Positions 34,101-43,316 of a stretch of DNA of 64,000 nucleotides are shown piece by piece (position 1 is the stretch's first letter; every line of letters starts with the position of its first letter). The DNA is from Prostheceraeus crozeri (Eukaryota; Platyhelminthes; Polycladida; Euryleptidae), in assembly GCA_907163375.1 (NCBI GenBank), contig CAJQUW010009005.1, positions 1-64,000 on the forward strand, written 5' to 3'. The translations under genes and the position numbers were made by a program. The notes beneath the pieces were generated by a model. The model searched no databases and had not been told where the DNA came from. It saw only the letters and a list, made by a program, of their open reading frames with translations.

Positions 34101-37100
34101 CCTGCTGAGACAAGAGCTCAACGTATGACATCGTTTGCTTCACTATGTCGTGCCACTCTACCTCCGTTGTACCGGCAAGAGAGACCATGAGTACCGAACT
34201 TATCGATGGTTGCACCACATTTGCATTTATGAGGGATGCAAATCTCAGCACCAAGGCGTAAGGCAATGGCAATGCGCAATTGTTCATCACTTAGTTTTAA
34301 ACCCAAGGATTGAATAGGCATACAGTTTAGCCATATCCCGGCGTCAGGCGCGGAAGCGGATAACAGACGGCTCCTCGACTTGGCATCAAAAGTTTGGTGA
34401 AGAATCTCCTCGAATTTTCCTTTCACAAGGGGTTGATCCCAGGCCTTCTGTACGGCGACTGCAGAACCCGTTGGCGGCTGTTCAGAGGGACAAAGCGTCT
34501 GCCACAATTTCAAGCCAATCTCCAACTGAGGATCTGAGAATTCGACATTCGGTATTAATGTATTCGAGATCCCAGAAACACCGTATGAAGATGCTATAAA
34601 AGCTGGAATGGCCAAGTCCGTTGCTCGCCGAAGTCCAAGTCCACCAAAAGCAGTTGGTAAAAAAGCTTGGTCATAAGACGATGGTGTAAGTGCGCAGTTG
34701 AGAATGTTCTCTAACGACGTTCTTTGCAAATCATCAAATTGCTTTAAGAGATGATGCAAGTTGTAAAAAGGAAATGTTCTTAAAGTATAAAGGAGTTTAG
34801 GAATGGAAAAGCAATTCTTCATGATGTAGAATGCATAATGTGAATCGAGGTCATCTAGTCGGTCAGTCAACTTGATCATGGCGTCTAATTTCTTCAGGAA
34901 TAGAGTTGAAGCGGATTGTTCAAATAGAGGTGCGCCCAGAAGGGTTGCGTTGCTTTCACTCAAAAGTGTCATTTGTTCGAATATGTTAGGTCTCATGTCG
35001 TCAATGATTCTCATGGGATCAAAAAGTTCACATTTAGACACATTCAAACTTAGGCCAAAACTGTCTGCAAGGTCTATAATTGTGTTCAGATCGTCATGTA
35101 CCTGTTTGAAATCCCCTATCAAGCAGCCATCGTCCAAGTACCACAGATTCACTTCACTGTTAAGTCTGCCTATAAGCTTGTTAATAGCAAGACTGAAGCA
35201 CATTGGGCCTATTGGATCCCCTTGCTGTACACCCTCGGCCGAATCGAGACAATGGTCGCCATAGAAAAGGCTTGAATCATAACAATATAATTGCCAGACA
35301 AATGGATATAACTCCTTGATCTCCGTTTTTACTTCGTTAAGAACCACATCTCTTCGTATTGTATTAAAGGCGTTGGTGAAATCAACCTTCAACATTATGA
35401 ACGGTATGTTGCTTTCAATTTTCCTGTTGAGATAACTGCGAACAGTATGAACAATAACTTCGGAGCCCCTACAGATTCCTACACCGAGTTGGTGAGGATA
35501 AAAGTCGCTCTTCAGTGAGCCAATACCATGGCGTGCAGCAATTTTGCCCGTAATGCGCCTGTAAACATTTCCAACTGCTATCGGGCGAACGTCAGAATTC
35601 GCTTTGGTTAAGGCAGTCAAGGAAGCACCATAAAGGAAGGGAACAACCTCACTGGGAACCTCACCCCTCAACATCAAATTGCACAGACGGGTTAAGGCCT
35701 TGATCAGAATGTTGGCAATTTCCCCACATGGCTTTGTAATAAGGTAACAGATAAACTGCTTTCCCTAATTCACGCTGACGGTGTTGAAGCCCGTCGATCG
35801 GTGTTTACTTTGATGACAATTTGCGATAAACAGGCAAGAAATGTATTGACCAGATGGGATGGTTTTGACAATTTGATGATTATGCTCATGTGTATGACAT
35901 ATATGTGTGCTAAGTCCATTTTGAGATAAATTGATGTCGACATCATTCAGCAGCAATTCTGTAGGGCAATTCTGTACTAACAAGACCCCTCACAACTTTA
36001 CAAGAAACAACTTGTCGATGCCATGATACTGATCAACATCAGCCTGATTGATGTCAGCAACGTCGTAATAACTGAAGCATTCCGTCAAATTGGTATCAAG
36101 CATCGTTGCTTGCCTAATCAATGGGCGTGAGCGTGGAGACTCCACAATGTGACAATCATCACACGTACTTGGATAAATAATCTTAAGATATGACTTCACT
36201 ATACAATAATTTAAGAAGATATATCCACAGCATGTAGAGTAGCCTACTACTATTTAACTATCTATTATCGATGCATGACTACACTAGTGACCAGTCCAGA
36301 CACGTGGAATGACTTGTCTTCTAAATCAATGTGTGCCTCCTCCGTAAATAACTGTAACTGAGTGTAGACTATCCAAAATTGTGTGTAACGATGTTTCTCG
36401 TACATTTTTGACTATGCAGAGTGTATTTGAAGATGGTCAATGTATGCTGATTGAAATTAATTACATCTGTCAATAATTAAATGATAAAAGCTTAGCTCTT
36501 GACTCTTTCCACCACTCATGAACAGCCAGAGTTAAGACAGCTACAAACACATTTTGCTGCTGTAAGATCATCTTTGAAACTAGAAATCCACATTTAGTCT
36601 AGATACAAGTTGAGCATTTCAGGCACTTACTTACGCATTGTCTGAAATTTCGGAAGTTATTTGTAGCCTACATGTAATCAATTCAAATGAATTTCCTGAA
36701 AAGATCTCATTTATCTTACAAATAATAATTTCTCTTTACAGGTTAAGTTGCACAAAGATCATAATATCTTTGTCTCAAAGCTGAAGCTAGATAACGTCAA
36801 CCATGGAAGTGGGCAGTCTCTGGTCAGAGACTACCTTACGATTGCATTCTCCCATCAATTCATGGGAACCCATAGTGCGCATGGAATCGCCAGCAATGCC
36901 CATGCTAATACCCCGGTAAAGCCGGCAATACCTCGGGATTTCGCAAATTCATTGATTAGTAAGTCTGATCTGATGCCTATTTCAAAGCTCCGAAGAAACA
37001 TGATCCATAAAAGAAATATAGCTGATTTCTGAACGTTTTATGGACTATTTGTTGAGATGATAATCAGGAAATAGGTCATCATTTCCATGCAGTAAACTCA

Positions 37101-38933
37101 AGGGGCACCCTATACTCAACACCTTAATTAAGTGAAACAAAGTGAAAAGTCATTACTGAGGACATCATCCTGATGAAATGATCTCTTGAAAATATGACAT
37201 GTAGGGCCTGCGATCTCGATATCAAAATTTTTATCTTATGTTGTACAAATCAGTACGCTGTACTAAGTTAATCTTAGTAACTTAATTAGCTCTCTTAGAT
37301 TAAAAAAAGACAATCATCCATGTACGGATACCTAGCGTTCGGCTTTATTTTAATGCGAAATGTATAGGGTAGGCCAGAAGAATAGCTATGTGTTTCCTTA
37401 TCATTTAAGGTATAAATCACTGCCTTGATGTTTATTATCCATTAGTTATGTGGGCAGATGAATTCTTCATGTGGTCACATGATTTTTTTGTCATTATTTT
37501 GAAATTCAATTAAGAAGCGATACCATTTTTTAAAAATTATGTGATCATTTATGTTAATTAATGTCAATTTTTTAAATTCTCTTCTTTTTTTAAACTCTCT
37601 TAAATTTTTCATTCTTCATTCTCGAAAGTGACTGCCACTGTTGGAAGCACAAGCAATTAGTCTTCACTCCTCCATGAGATTTAGTTAAGTAATTTTGACA
37701 CAATGTCCTATCAAAGCTAAAGAAAGGTTCAAAAAGTTCGCAATGACTTACTTTTAGAATGTCGAGCTACATGTCATTTGTGATTCCTAGATGAATTAGT
37801 CTATTTTTTCAAATCAGGGCGTCGATGAGACCACTCGATTGCACCTCTATTCATACATTTTCTTGGGCTCTGCAGGTCCATCTTTTGTCTCACTTCTCAA
37901 ATGGTGTGGGACATCTTTTGAAATTATGGTGTTATTTCAAAGTACAACTTAGTATTAAAGTCATAATAAAGTTTCAAAACATTATGAAAATAATCAGAAT
38001 TCATCTGACCATATAACTGATGGGTCATAAATCATTAAAGCAGTGAATGCTACCTTTTCATAAAGAAACATATTTAACGGTTGCTTCTGGCCCACTTTAT
38101 ACAACACATGCAATCATCTTTCGGTTTTACATTAAATTTGATTGAATAAATGAATGAAGAAAAGTCTGCCGCTATGCAATATCACTTATGACATCACTTA
38201 CAACATCACTCGCAATTATCATTATCATTCTTTCTCTGACTGACCTTTCAAATAAGCACACGAGGGTCTATTCATAGAGATGATTTTTCTTCTCTTGATA
38301 AGAATATAGGCCAAATTACATGATAGAGATCTGAGACCATGCACCGCCACCACAGCATTTTTGTCTGATATGAAATGTGAATTAACCATAGGCGCACATA
38401 CATGTATGTTTTGACGGGGTTCAATTTGGCATTAAAATTAAAGTTAATAATAGTTTGTGAAGCTTGGCTCATGTTTACCTTATCTCCTCTCTGATGTTGC
38501 TAAAGGAGACAAATTAGGAGCATAAACTCTATCAATTATAGAAATGATGCTTAATTCTGTAATTCCAGTGGCACCACAAGTTGCATTGCAAATGCTAGAA
38601 AAACTAATTGCTATTTTCTAGTTGCATTGCATTCGAATTGCATAAAGACTTATAATATTCAATAGTTCTATGTAAATTCAAACAATAATAATTACTAAAT
38701 ACTCTTCAATTGGAATAGTTTGCATTATTTTTCATTCAGATGAAGTTAATCTATACAAAATGTTTATGTTCTGTCATTAACTTATTATTTATCGTATATT
38801 TATCATTCATCTCTTGTTTGTTACAGGCCTAGTCCAACATCATTACCCGATGGAGCAGAGGGAAGTGTGGAAAATGATCTCCAAGAAACTTTACAGTGAA
38901 TCAAAAATGCTAAAAAGACAAAATAAAAGATAA
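28164..38933 (+). CDS. coiled-coil and BEN-like domain protein, five inferred exons
   Basis: Inferred exons: 28164-28229, 28337-28379, 28800-29119, 36742-36958 and 38827-38933, each with AG before and GT after it and with consistent phases (0, 1, 0, 1). From the ATG at 28167 they give 249 residues. Residues about 5-70 (AQMLEKENDRLQEQ, FFEKRIKLLEHELKELKS, IERFDKME) are a coiled coil. An acidic stretch follows (EKEMDIDEDDEDS). The C-terminus (VKLHKDHNIFVSKLKL, AIPRDFANSLI, HHYPMEQREVWKMISKKLY) fits the helical BEN domain, a DNA-binding and protein-interaction fold of chromatin regulators. An acceptor lies just before 28164, so further 5' exons are possible. Intron 3 (7.6 kb) contains antisense P and LINE insertions. 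Identification as BEN rests on pattern only. Confidence 0.6.
28502..28672. repeat. foldback element in intron 2 of the BEN-like gene
   Basis: Two inverted arms of about 70 bp (28502-28572 and 28603-28672) share TATTCTTGGG at the tip, CAGCCCT, GGTGAATTTCA and GTTGCTGTACTGAGTGCG at the base. The loop is about 30 bp. No coding capacity. It could form a strong hairpin in the pre-mRNA. Confidence 0.75.
29120..29759 (+). other. BEN-like gene intron 3, left part
   Basis: Intron sequence up to the P-element insertion at 29767. A 93-codon plus-strand frame at 29297-29578 lacks convincing splice borders and is not called. Confidence 0.45.
30027..30890 (-). pseudogene. P-element transposase, C-terminal exon
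   Basis: The minus-strand exon begins after TATTTTTCAG with EPGLSKQTFLAFRQTI and contains QSDNIESRFGWYRQLSGANY, a signature of P-type transposases, followed by a region with CGACARS and KTKKCNSC cysteine pairs and a lysine-rich C-terminus ending at 30027. 288 codons, uninterrupted. It starts in phase 0, which matches the donor of the THAP exon at 32222, but a direct join would omit the catalytic core. The protein as encoded here would lack catalytic residues, so I treat it as part of a dead or truncated copy. Such remnants can act as repressors in known P systems; that is not shown here. Confidence 0.75.
31113..31455. repeat. three tandem ~119-bp units inside the P element
   Basis: Three almost identical consecutive units, each containing GGGCATAGGTTTTGGGCCTC and GGAATCTACCTCAATAATGA. 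The block GGGCCTCC starts at 31133, 31252 and 31370 (periods 119 and 118). Very high identity indicates recent expansion. The plus-strand open frame over them is a repeat artefact. Confidence 0.9.
32222..32993 (-). pseudogene. P-element transposase, THAP exon
   Basis: Starts at the ATG at 32993 (MPYKRCAVGCKTRY). The THAP zinc finger shows its C-x4-C pair, FPLENPQILKLWL and the C-x2-H pair in SRLCSRHFKESDF, ending with AVPSVF, the family's AVPTxF motif. The THAP domain binds transposon-end DNA. The frame then breaks by one base in an A6/T6 run at 32690-32695. The following frame (PELPSYFSSTKSERP...) runs on to an exon end at 32222 with donor GTAAGT. Domain order and orientation match the C-terminal exon at 30027-30890. 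Confidence 0.8.
33281..33545. other. intron sequence between the P element and the LINE
   Basis: Intron 3 of the BEN-like gene. It contains the right-hand copy of the P target duplication at its left edge and no other recognised feature. Confidence 0.5.
33550..35765 (-). mobile_element. RLE-type LINE, 5'-truncated (copy 2)
   Basis: A non-LTR element whose reverse transcriptase is followed by a zinc knuckle and a restriction-like endonuclease, the R2-type domain order. It starts within the finger region at about 35765 and ends near 33550, just after an AATAAA at about 33570 on the minus strand. No 5' untranslated region or N-terminal DNA-binding domain is left. Inserted antisense in intron 3 of the BEN-like gene, 280 bp from the P element. 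Exact clade not assigned. Confidence 0.8.
33650..35677 (-). pseudogene. RT and RLE protein of the LINE, one in-frame stop
   Basis: In intact relatives the protein nicks DNA and primes reverse transcription there. Motifs, counted from 35677: KVDFTNAFN (catalytic D at residue 99), GVQQGDPIGP (150-158), YLDDG (180-184, in place of the usual YADD), the CCHC knuckle CKCG...THGLSC (485-501), then RHSEANDVIR and, past a stop, RPDGITLTPW with an aspartate 15 residues after PD (the PD...D motif of the nuclease), then LGAWGSDAKTLV and LAVQRGNAAS. A TGA at 34118-34120 interrupts an otherwise single frame; it may be a CGA-to-TGA transition. Upstream of 35677 the same frame continues to 35763. Confidence 0.85.
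35770..36741 (+). other. BEN-like gene intron 3, right part
   Basis: No named element recognised. It ends with the acceptor TTTCTCTTTACAG before the exon at 36742. Confidence 0.5.
36959..38826 (+). other. BEN-like gene intron 4
   Basis: Begins GTAAGT and ends TTGTTTGTTACAG. No other coding feature. If the donor at 36959 were not used, translation would stop at 37030 after an unrelated tail, so an alternative C-terminus is conceivable. Confidence 0.55.
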
Positions 38934-39290
38934 AAAATCAATGGTTTTTTGTGAATAATGACGTTTTATGAATGATCATGAAATACGCTTCATAATAATG
39001 CTTTATACATAATGTAGACTGATTATTAGATTAACGTTTCTGAGATAGCTACAATTATATTTCAAAAGTGAATTGTTCTTTGGGCAGGAGTTTCACCGAA
39101 ATAGTAAAGGGCTTTAAAGAAAAAATGCAAACGTCTCATGTACGTTTCAAGTTGATTATTGCCATTGTCTATATCAACAATTTTACAATCAGTAAAGCTA
39201 GCTTGATTATTGCTGATACTCGTGATCATATCAAACGTCATTATGCAACGGTGAAGTTAGAAAGCAATAATGGGACCTACCAAAAATACT
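38934..39290. other. presumed 3' untranslated and downstream region
   Basis: Follows the TAA stop of the BEN-like gene at 38931-38933. No clear AATAAA was found at a fitting distance; an AATAAA-like word overlaps the end of the coding sequence. Confidence 0.4.
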
Positions 39291-39295
39291 GAATT

Positions 39296-39450
39296 CCCAA
39301 TACAATGGGACAGGAGTTCCCACAATTCAATAGGACAGGATTTCCCACAATTCTATGGGACAAACTGGTTCAATAGGCAATAGGAACCGATTTCCCTAAA
39401 ATTCAATGGGACAAAACTTCCCAATAAAGCTATAGGATGGAGTTCCATAG
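39296..39450. repeat. degenerate ~26-bp minisatellite (AATGGGACAGGAGTTCCCAC)
   Basis: Five or so units of 23-28 bp carry (A/T)ATGGGACA and TTCCCA(C/A) words. It adjoins the GGCACGAA block at 39600-39690 and appears to be part of the same dispersed repeat family as 19930-20190. Confidence 0.65.
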
Positions 39451-39710
39451 CAACAGCACTGCTTGCTATAGGAAAGTTACAATAATTCCGTAGGAAGTTT
39501 CCTATAGGAGTGCCATAGATTTTGTTTAATCGGGTTGATTCTTCCTTCGATTTCAATGGCTGAACACATATTTGGTTTGGTAGCTATTAGTGCCTAGTGG
39601 CGCCTACTGGTGCCTCGAGGCACTAGAAAGGCACTAACTAGGCGTTAACTGGCACGAAATTTCGGCTTCGTGCCTAAGTTAGCGCCCTAAAGTTCACAAT
39701 GTAGAATTAA
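39451..39710 (-). repeat. dispersed GGCACGAA repeat family, copy 2
   Basis: Read on the minus strand the order is a GGCACGAA-rich block, then CCGATTAAACAAAATCTATG, then CCTATAGGAA words and the minisatellite. This is the same block order as at 19930-20190 in the opposite orientation. Short words GGCAC/GTGCC are repeated many times at 39590-39670. Confidence 0.5.
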
Positions 39711-39719
39711 TTAAGCGTA

Positions 39720-40140
39720 TTCCTTTTTCCTGAAAAGCTTTGATTGCTTAATAAAAATAGGTCTACACTTACCCTTTCTAGAAATGCTCAGTAGACAGAT
39801 GACGACCGCTGATATGACGTTGAACCGGTGTTTTCGATGACAACCCATTCTGAAATATTCAACGCAATATGCAGTGTGTTTCAGTCATCTCAAAAATAAA
39901 TCACTTCCTCAATTTGGGGAAATTTTTAGACCGGTTAGTTAGATTATGTAGCCTGTTAGCTCGTAAGGATTAGCAAAATTATGAAAACTTTGTTTGTTTT
40001 CATTAGAACGCTTTGATCAGTCTTTATGAGGGAGGACAATCGAAATTTGTTGCGAGTCTAGTAAAAATAATGTTTTCTAAGATTGGAACGAATGTCTATC
40101 GGAGTTTTGTTCGTGAGGTGGCCCAAACAGAGAACTTAAA
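39720..40140. other. non-coding, nothing recognised
   Basis: No supported gene or repeat. Confidence 0.4.
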
Positions 40141-40146
40141 AGACCC

Positions 40147-40268
40147 GCATTGGTTACCCGTTAGATCGCCCGCCTCCGGTACGTGTTCGTTACACGAACT
40201 CGGCCCGGTAAACGGGTCGTTCCTACCGTCACGTAACCGGTACGAGCTCGTGTACCCGAAGGAGGTTC
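40147..40268 (+). repeat. GC-rich repeat with TTACCCGTTAGATCGCCC, partly palindromic
   Basis: A CpG-rich segment with internal inverted words (GTTCGTTACACGAAC; CGGTAAACGGG). The block TTACCCGTTAGATCGCCC has a relative in inverse orientation at about 50300-50370. Sharply different in composition from its surroundings. Confidence 0.5.
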
Positions 40269-40277
40269 CAAAAAAAA

Positions 40278-40383
40278 ATCCGCCCTGCTGCTTGATTTAC
40301 GGGCTTTCATTCAATCTCCAGTGCTCTGTATTTTAGCTGGAGATTAAATGAAAGCCCGTTTTTACAAGCAACAGGGCGGATCC
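40278..40383. repeat. ~45-bp-arm hairpin
   Basis: Arms 40278-40322 and 40337-40383 are inverted copies (tips ATCCGCCCTG/CAGGGCGGAT; base AATCTCCAG/CTGGAGATT) with a 14-base loop and only a few mismatches. It is either a very small foldback transposon or a hairpin-RNA source. Confidence 0.8.
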
Positions 40384-40913
40384 TACTTAAAGAGAAAAGT
40401 CAAACGTCAAATAATAGGTTTATTCTTCATGAAATTATAGCCACGTACCACAGTAACACTGCCTGGGATAAAAAATAACAGTACCTGGAAAGTTTGACAG
40501 CAGTTCGGTAACACTTAACCATTCCTAGTGCAGTAATTGCCTTCACACTTGCTAACAGTTCCACGCAGAATCCATGTATAGGCCTACTTGGTTTGATATC
40601 CCAATCTTATCCGGAAATGAGAGAATCATTGTCTCTGAAAAAGGAAATATTTTTCATTGACATTTCACGCTGGATTCATGCTATCGTAAAAAGCAAGGAT
40701 ATGTATAGGATGCATCCATGCAAGAATTACATGATGTATTATATATAAAAGCACAAATGAAACAAAATCTGTAAATTATATTAAGCAGTATTTACTATGC
40801 CAGCATCAATTATAAATAGCATGCAAAATTATAATGAGATTAACATTTAAGTCAATGTATGGATTAATCAGAGCTTCTGTAGACCTAAAATAACAAGCAA
40901 TGCGTCAATCATG

Positions 40914-41321
40914 TCGCAAAGCATCTGCACGCATACTTTAGGCCTAGATAGATTTTATCACGTTTGTTTAAATTTTGGCATCTAACATTATAGGAGAGAT
41001 TATTACTTATGTATTTATATGCGCCTCTTACCTCAATTCATTAGTTGTTACATAAGACAGTTTCGAAATGAAGTTTTAACCTAAATCACACTTGTCTACA
41101 GTTTGCTTTCCAATGAACTTGGCTTCTGTTTTCTGAACGAACTGTAGACAAGTGTGATTTAGGTTAAAACTTCATTTTGAAACTGTCTTATGTAAGAACT
41201 AATGAATTGAGGTAAGAGGCGCATATAAAGACTGATCTCTCCTATAATGTTAGATGCCCAAATTTAAACAAACGTAACAAAATCTATCTAGGCCGAAAGT
41301 ATGCGTGCAGATGCTTTGCGA
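40914..41321. repeat. foldback element, ~185-bp arms
   Basis: Left arm 40914-41103, right arm 41140-41321, spacer 36 bp. The arms share long blocks such as GCAAAGCATCTGCACGCATA, CTAACATTATAGGAGAGAT and CACACTTGTCTACAGTT, over 90% alike by eye. No open frame of note. Confidence 0.9.
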
Positions 41322-43055
41322 TCCAACGCTTGATCATTGATGATGTCGCTGATGAAGTATATAAAATAACCAGTTAGCAGTAGAAGCAGCATCCCCGTGA
41401 AGTCTGCATAATACCTTATACATTAAGCTTGTTTCAATCGGATCATTAACACATTTCAAGAACTTAATACAAGTCATGATAAAAGCGAACTTAATATGAA
41501 AAGCACTACAATCCCTATCAAATCATCTTTTATGAAGAAAAAATAATGCGATGAATTATTTGTATCTACTAAATACGGGAGGTGTGCACCGTACAGCTTT
41601 ACTGATGTAGGTCTCCCCTACTGATGTAGGTCTGATGTAGGATAAGAAAGAGAACTTCTTTATTAGAACTTTAAACACGGTCTCACCTCTAGGCCTTAAT
41701 GACAAATTGCAGGGAGGTTTTTGCGTTTCTAAAGGAAATGTAAACAAAGATTGCTATTTTAATAGTCCCATACCGAGACGTAAACGAAGTCACGGTAACA
41801 GGAATTGGGGCCGAAACACGAATCCTACCTGAGTTCCTGCTGATGACTTCCTAGCTGGTACAGGGAACGCAAAACCAGTCCTTTTAAGGACTAATTTCAA
41901 TTTAATTTTATTTTATTTTCAGTATGTATTACATTATTCGTTTGTACTAATTAATTTTTTTTGCAGTCTACTCATTTATTTTACACTAGTTTCTTGTGGC
42001 TATCAATTTTATTTATTTATTCATATTTTGATTATTTTACCTAGTAATTTTCATTTGTGCTGCTTATTTCCTTCCTTTTTCTCAATTAATTAATTTATTC
42101 ATTCATTCAATTTTTTTTCATTACTATTATTTTTTTTTTTCTTTTGTTACAATTTCAATATTCCATTTCAGTTCGTACTTCACTAATCAATTTCAGCAGT
42201 TAATCTTTCAGAATTTATTACCCATCACTTTCCCTGTTTTTCTGTATTTTAATTGTTAGCACGATCTACACTTTGATAATTTTTTGGTTAGCTTATTTTC
42301 TATATTAAGTTAGGTAACAATGTGAATAATTATCTCCTTTCCCATCTGTAGTGAAATAGGTGATTGATAGCATCTTCCGTCGTATGCAGATTACCCTTGT
42401 CATATTTGTTTGCGGATTAAGGCTGGATATGATGGGACACAGACCGGTCCTCTTGAGAGATAGATTAAATTTCAAGAATAGTTAGACACCAATCGGTCCA
42501 TTTATAACAAGTCTAGTTCCTTATTTCATTTTCTTCATGGAGTAGTTCCAGGTGAGATGTTGTAGGTTGATTCTAGCAAGTTCAGTACCCATACTCGTAT
42601 TGTAGTTTCACATGTATTTTATTTTTTTTATTTTCTTCAAAGTTCATTATAAATTTATTCATTACAGTTATGTTTTGTACAGTAGGCTTAATCTTAGTTT
42701 ATTTTATGTAGTTGTAACTGAGATTCCTAGAGGATGATGATTTTCATTTAAATAATTCAATGTAAACTGCACACCATTAAAACAGCAGTTACAGTAATAT
42801 ATATATAAACTTATAATAATAATAATTTTAATAATATATAAACTTAACAGAAAATATTCGTAAGAAACTTGAAAATGATGAGTCACAATTTGATGATATC
42901 AATTAAAATCCGCTAGTATCAGATAGAGCGTCTCTACGGATATTTTCTGTTCGGAGTGTAAAAACAGCCGTGAAAGTAATTTTAGCTGTTAATTTTAACG
43001 GATATTTGTTGTTCACAGCGCACATCATTGATCTTCATAAATTGATAATGGGCAA
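41322..43055. other. non-coding, A+T-rich
   Basis: Homopolymer and T-rich stretches at 41900-42330, a short CTGATGTAGGT repeat near 41590-41640 and an A/T simple repeat near 42800. No gene recognised. Confidence 0.45.
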
Positions 43056-43316
43056 TTCCGTAAATAACGCACGTACGTTCTGACACACAATCTTCATTTC
43101 TCATCATGAAGCAATGCGATTCTATCTATGAAAATTGCACCATACCATGCCAAAATAGTATGAAATATTAATCACTTTTCAAATATTCAAACACTAGTCC
43201 CTCTAGCGTCGAAAGAGGGACTGCCATTAAATTAATTATTTAAATTGCTTTTACTTATTATATAGAAGGGACTACTATAATGTTTCAGAACGTTCGTGCG
43301 TTATTTATGAAATTAT
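43056..43316. repeat. MITE-like element with ~30-bp inverted ends
   Basis: The left end (TAAATAACGCACGTACG from 43061) and the right end (CGTTCGTGCGTTATTTA to 43308) are inverted copies with few mismatches. An internal stem (AGTCCCTCT/AGAGGGACT) lies at 43196-43222. No coding capacity. Confidence 0.6.

Noticed and set aside
36742-37032. Reading the BEN-like exon through to the stop at 37030
   Set aside because: The donor at 36959 and the exon at 38827 give a better BEN-like C-terminus; kept only as a possible alternative end.
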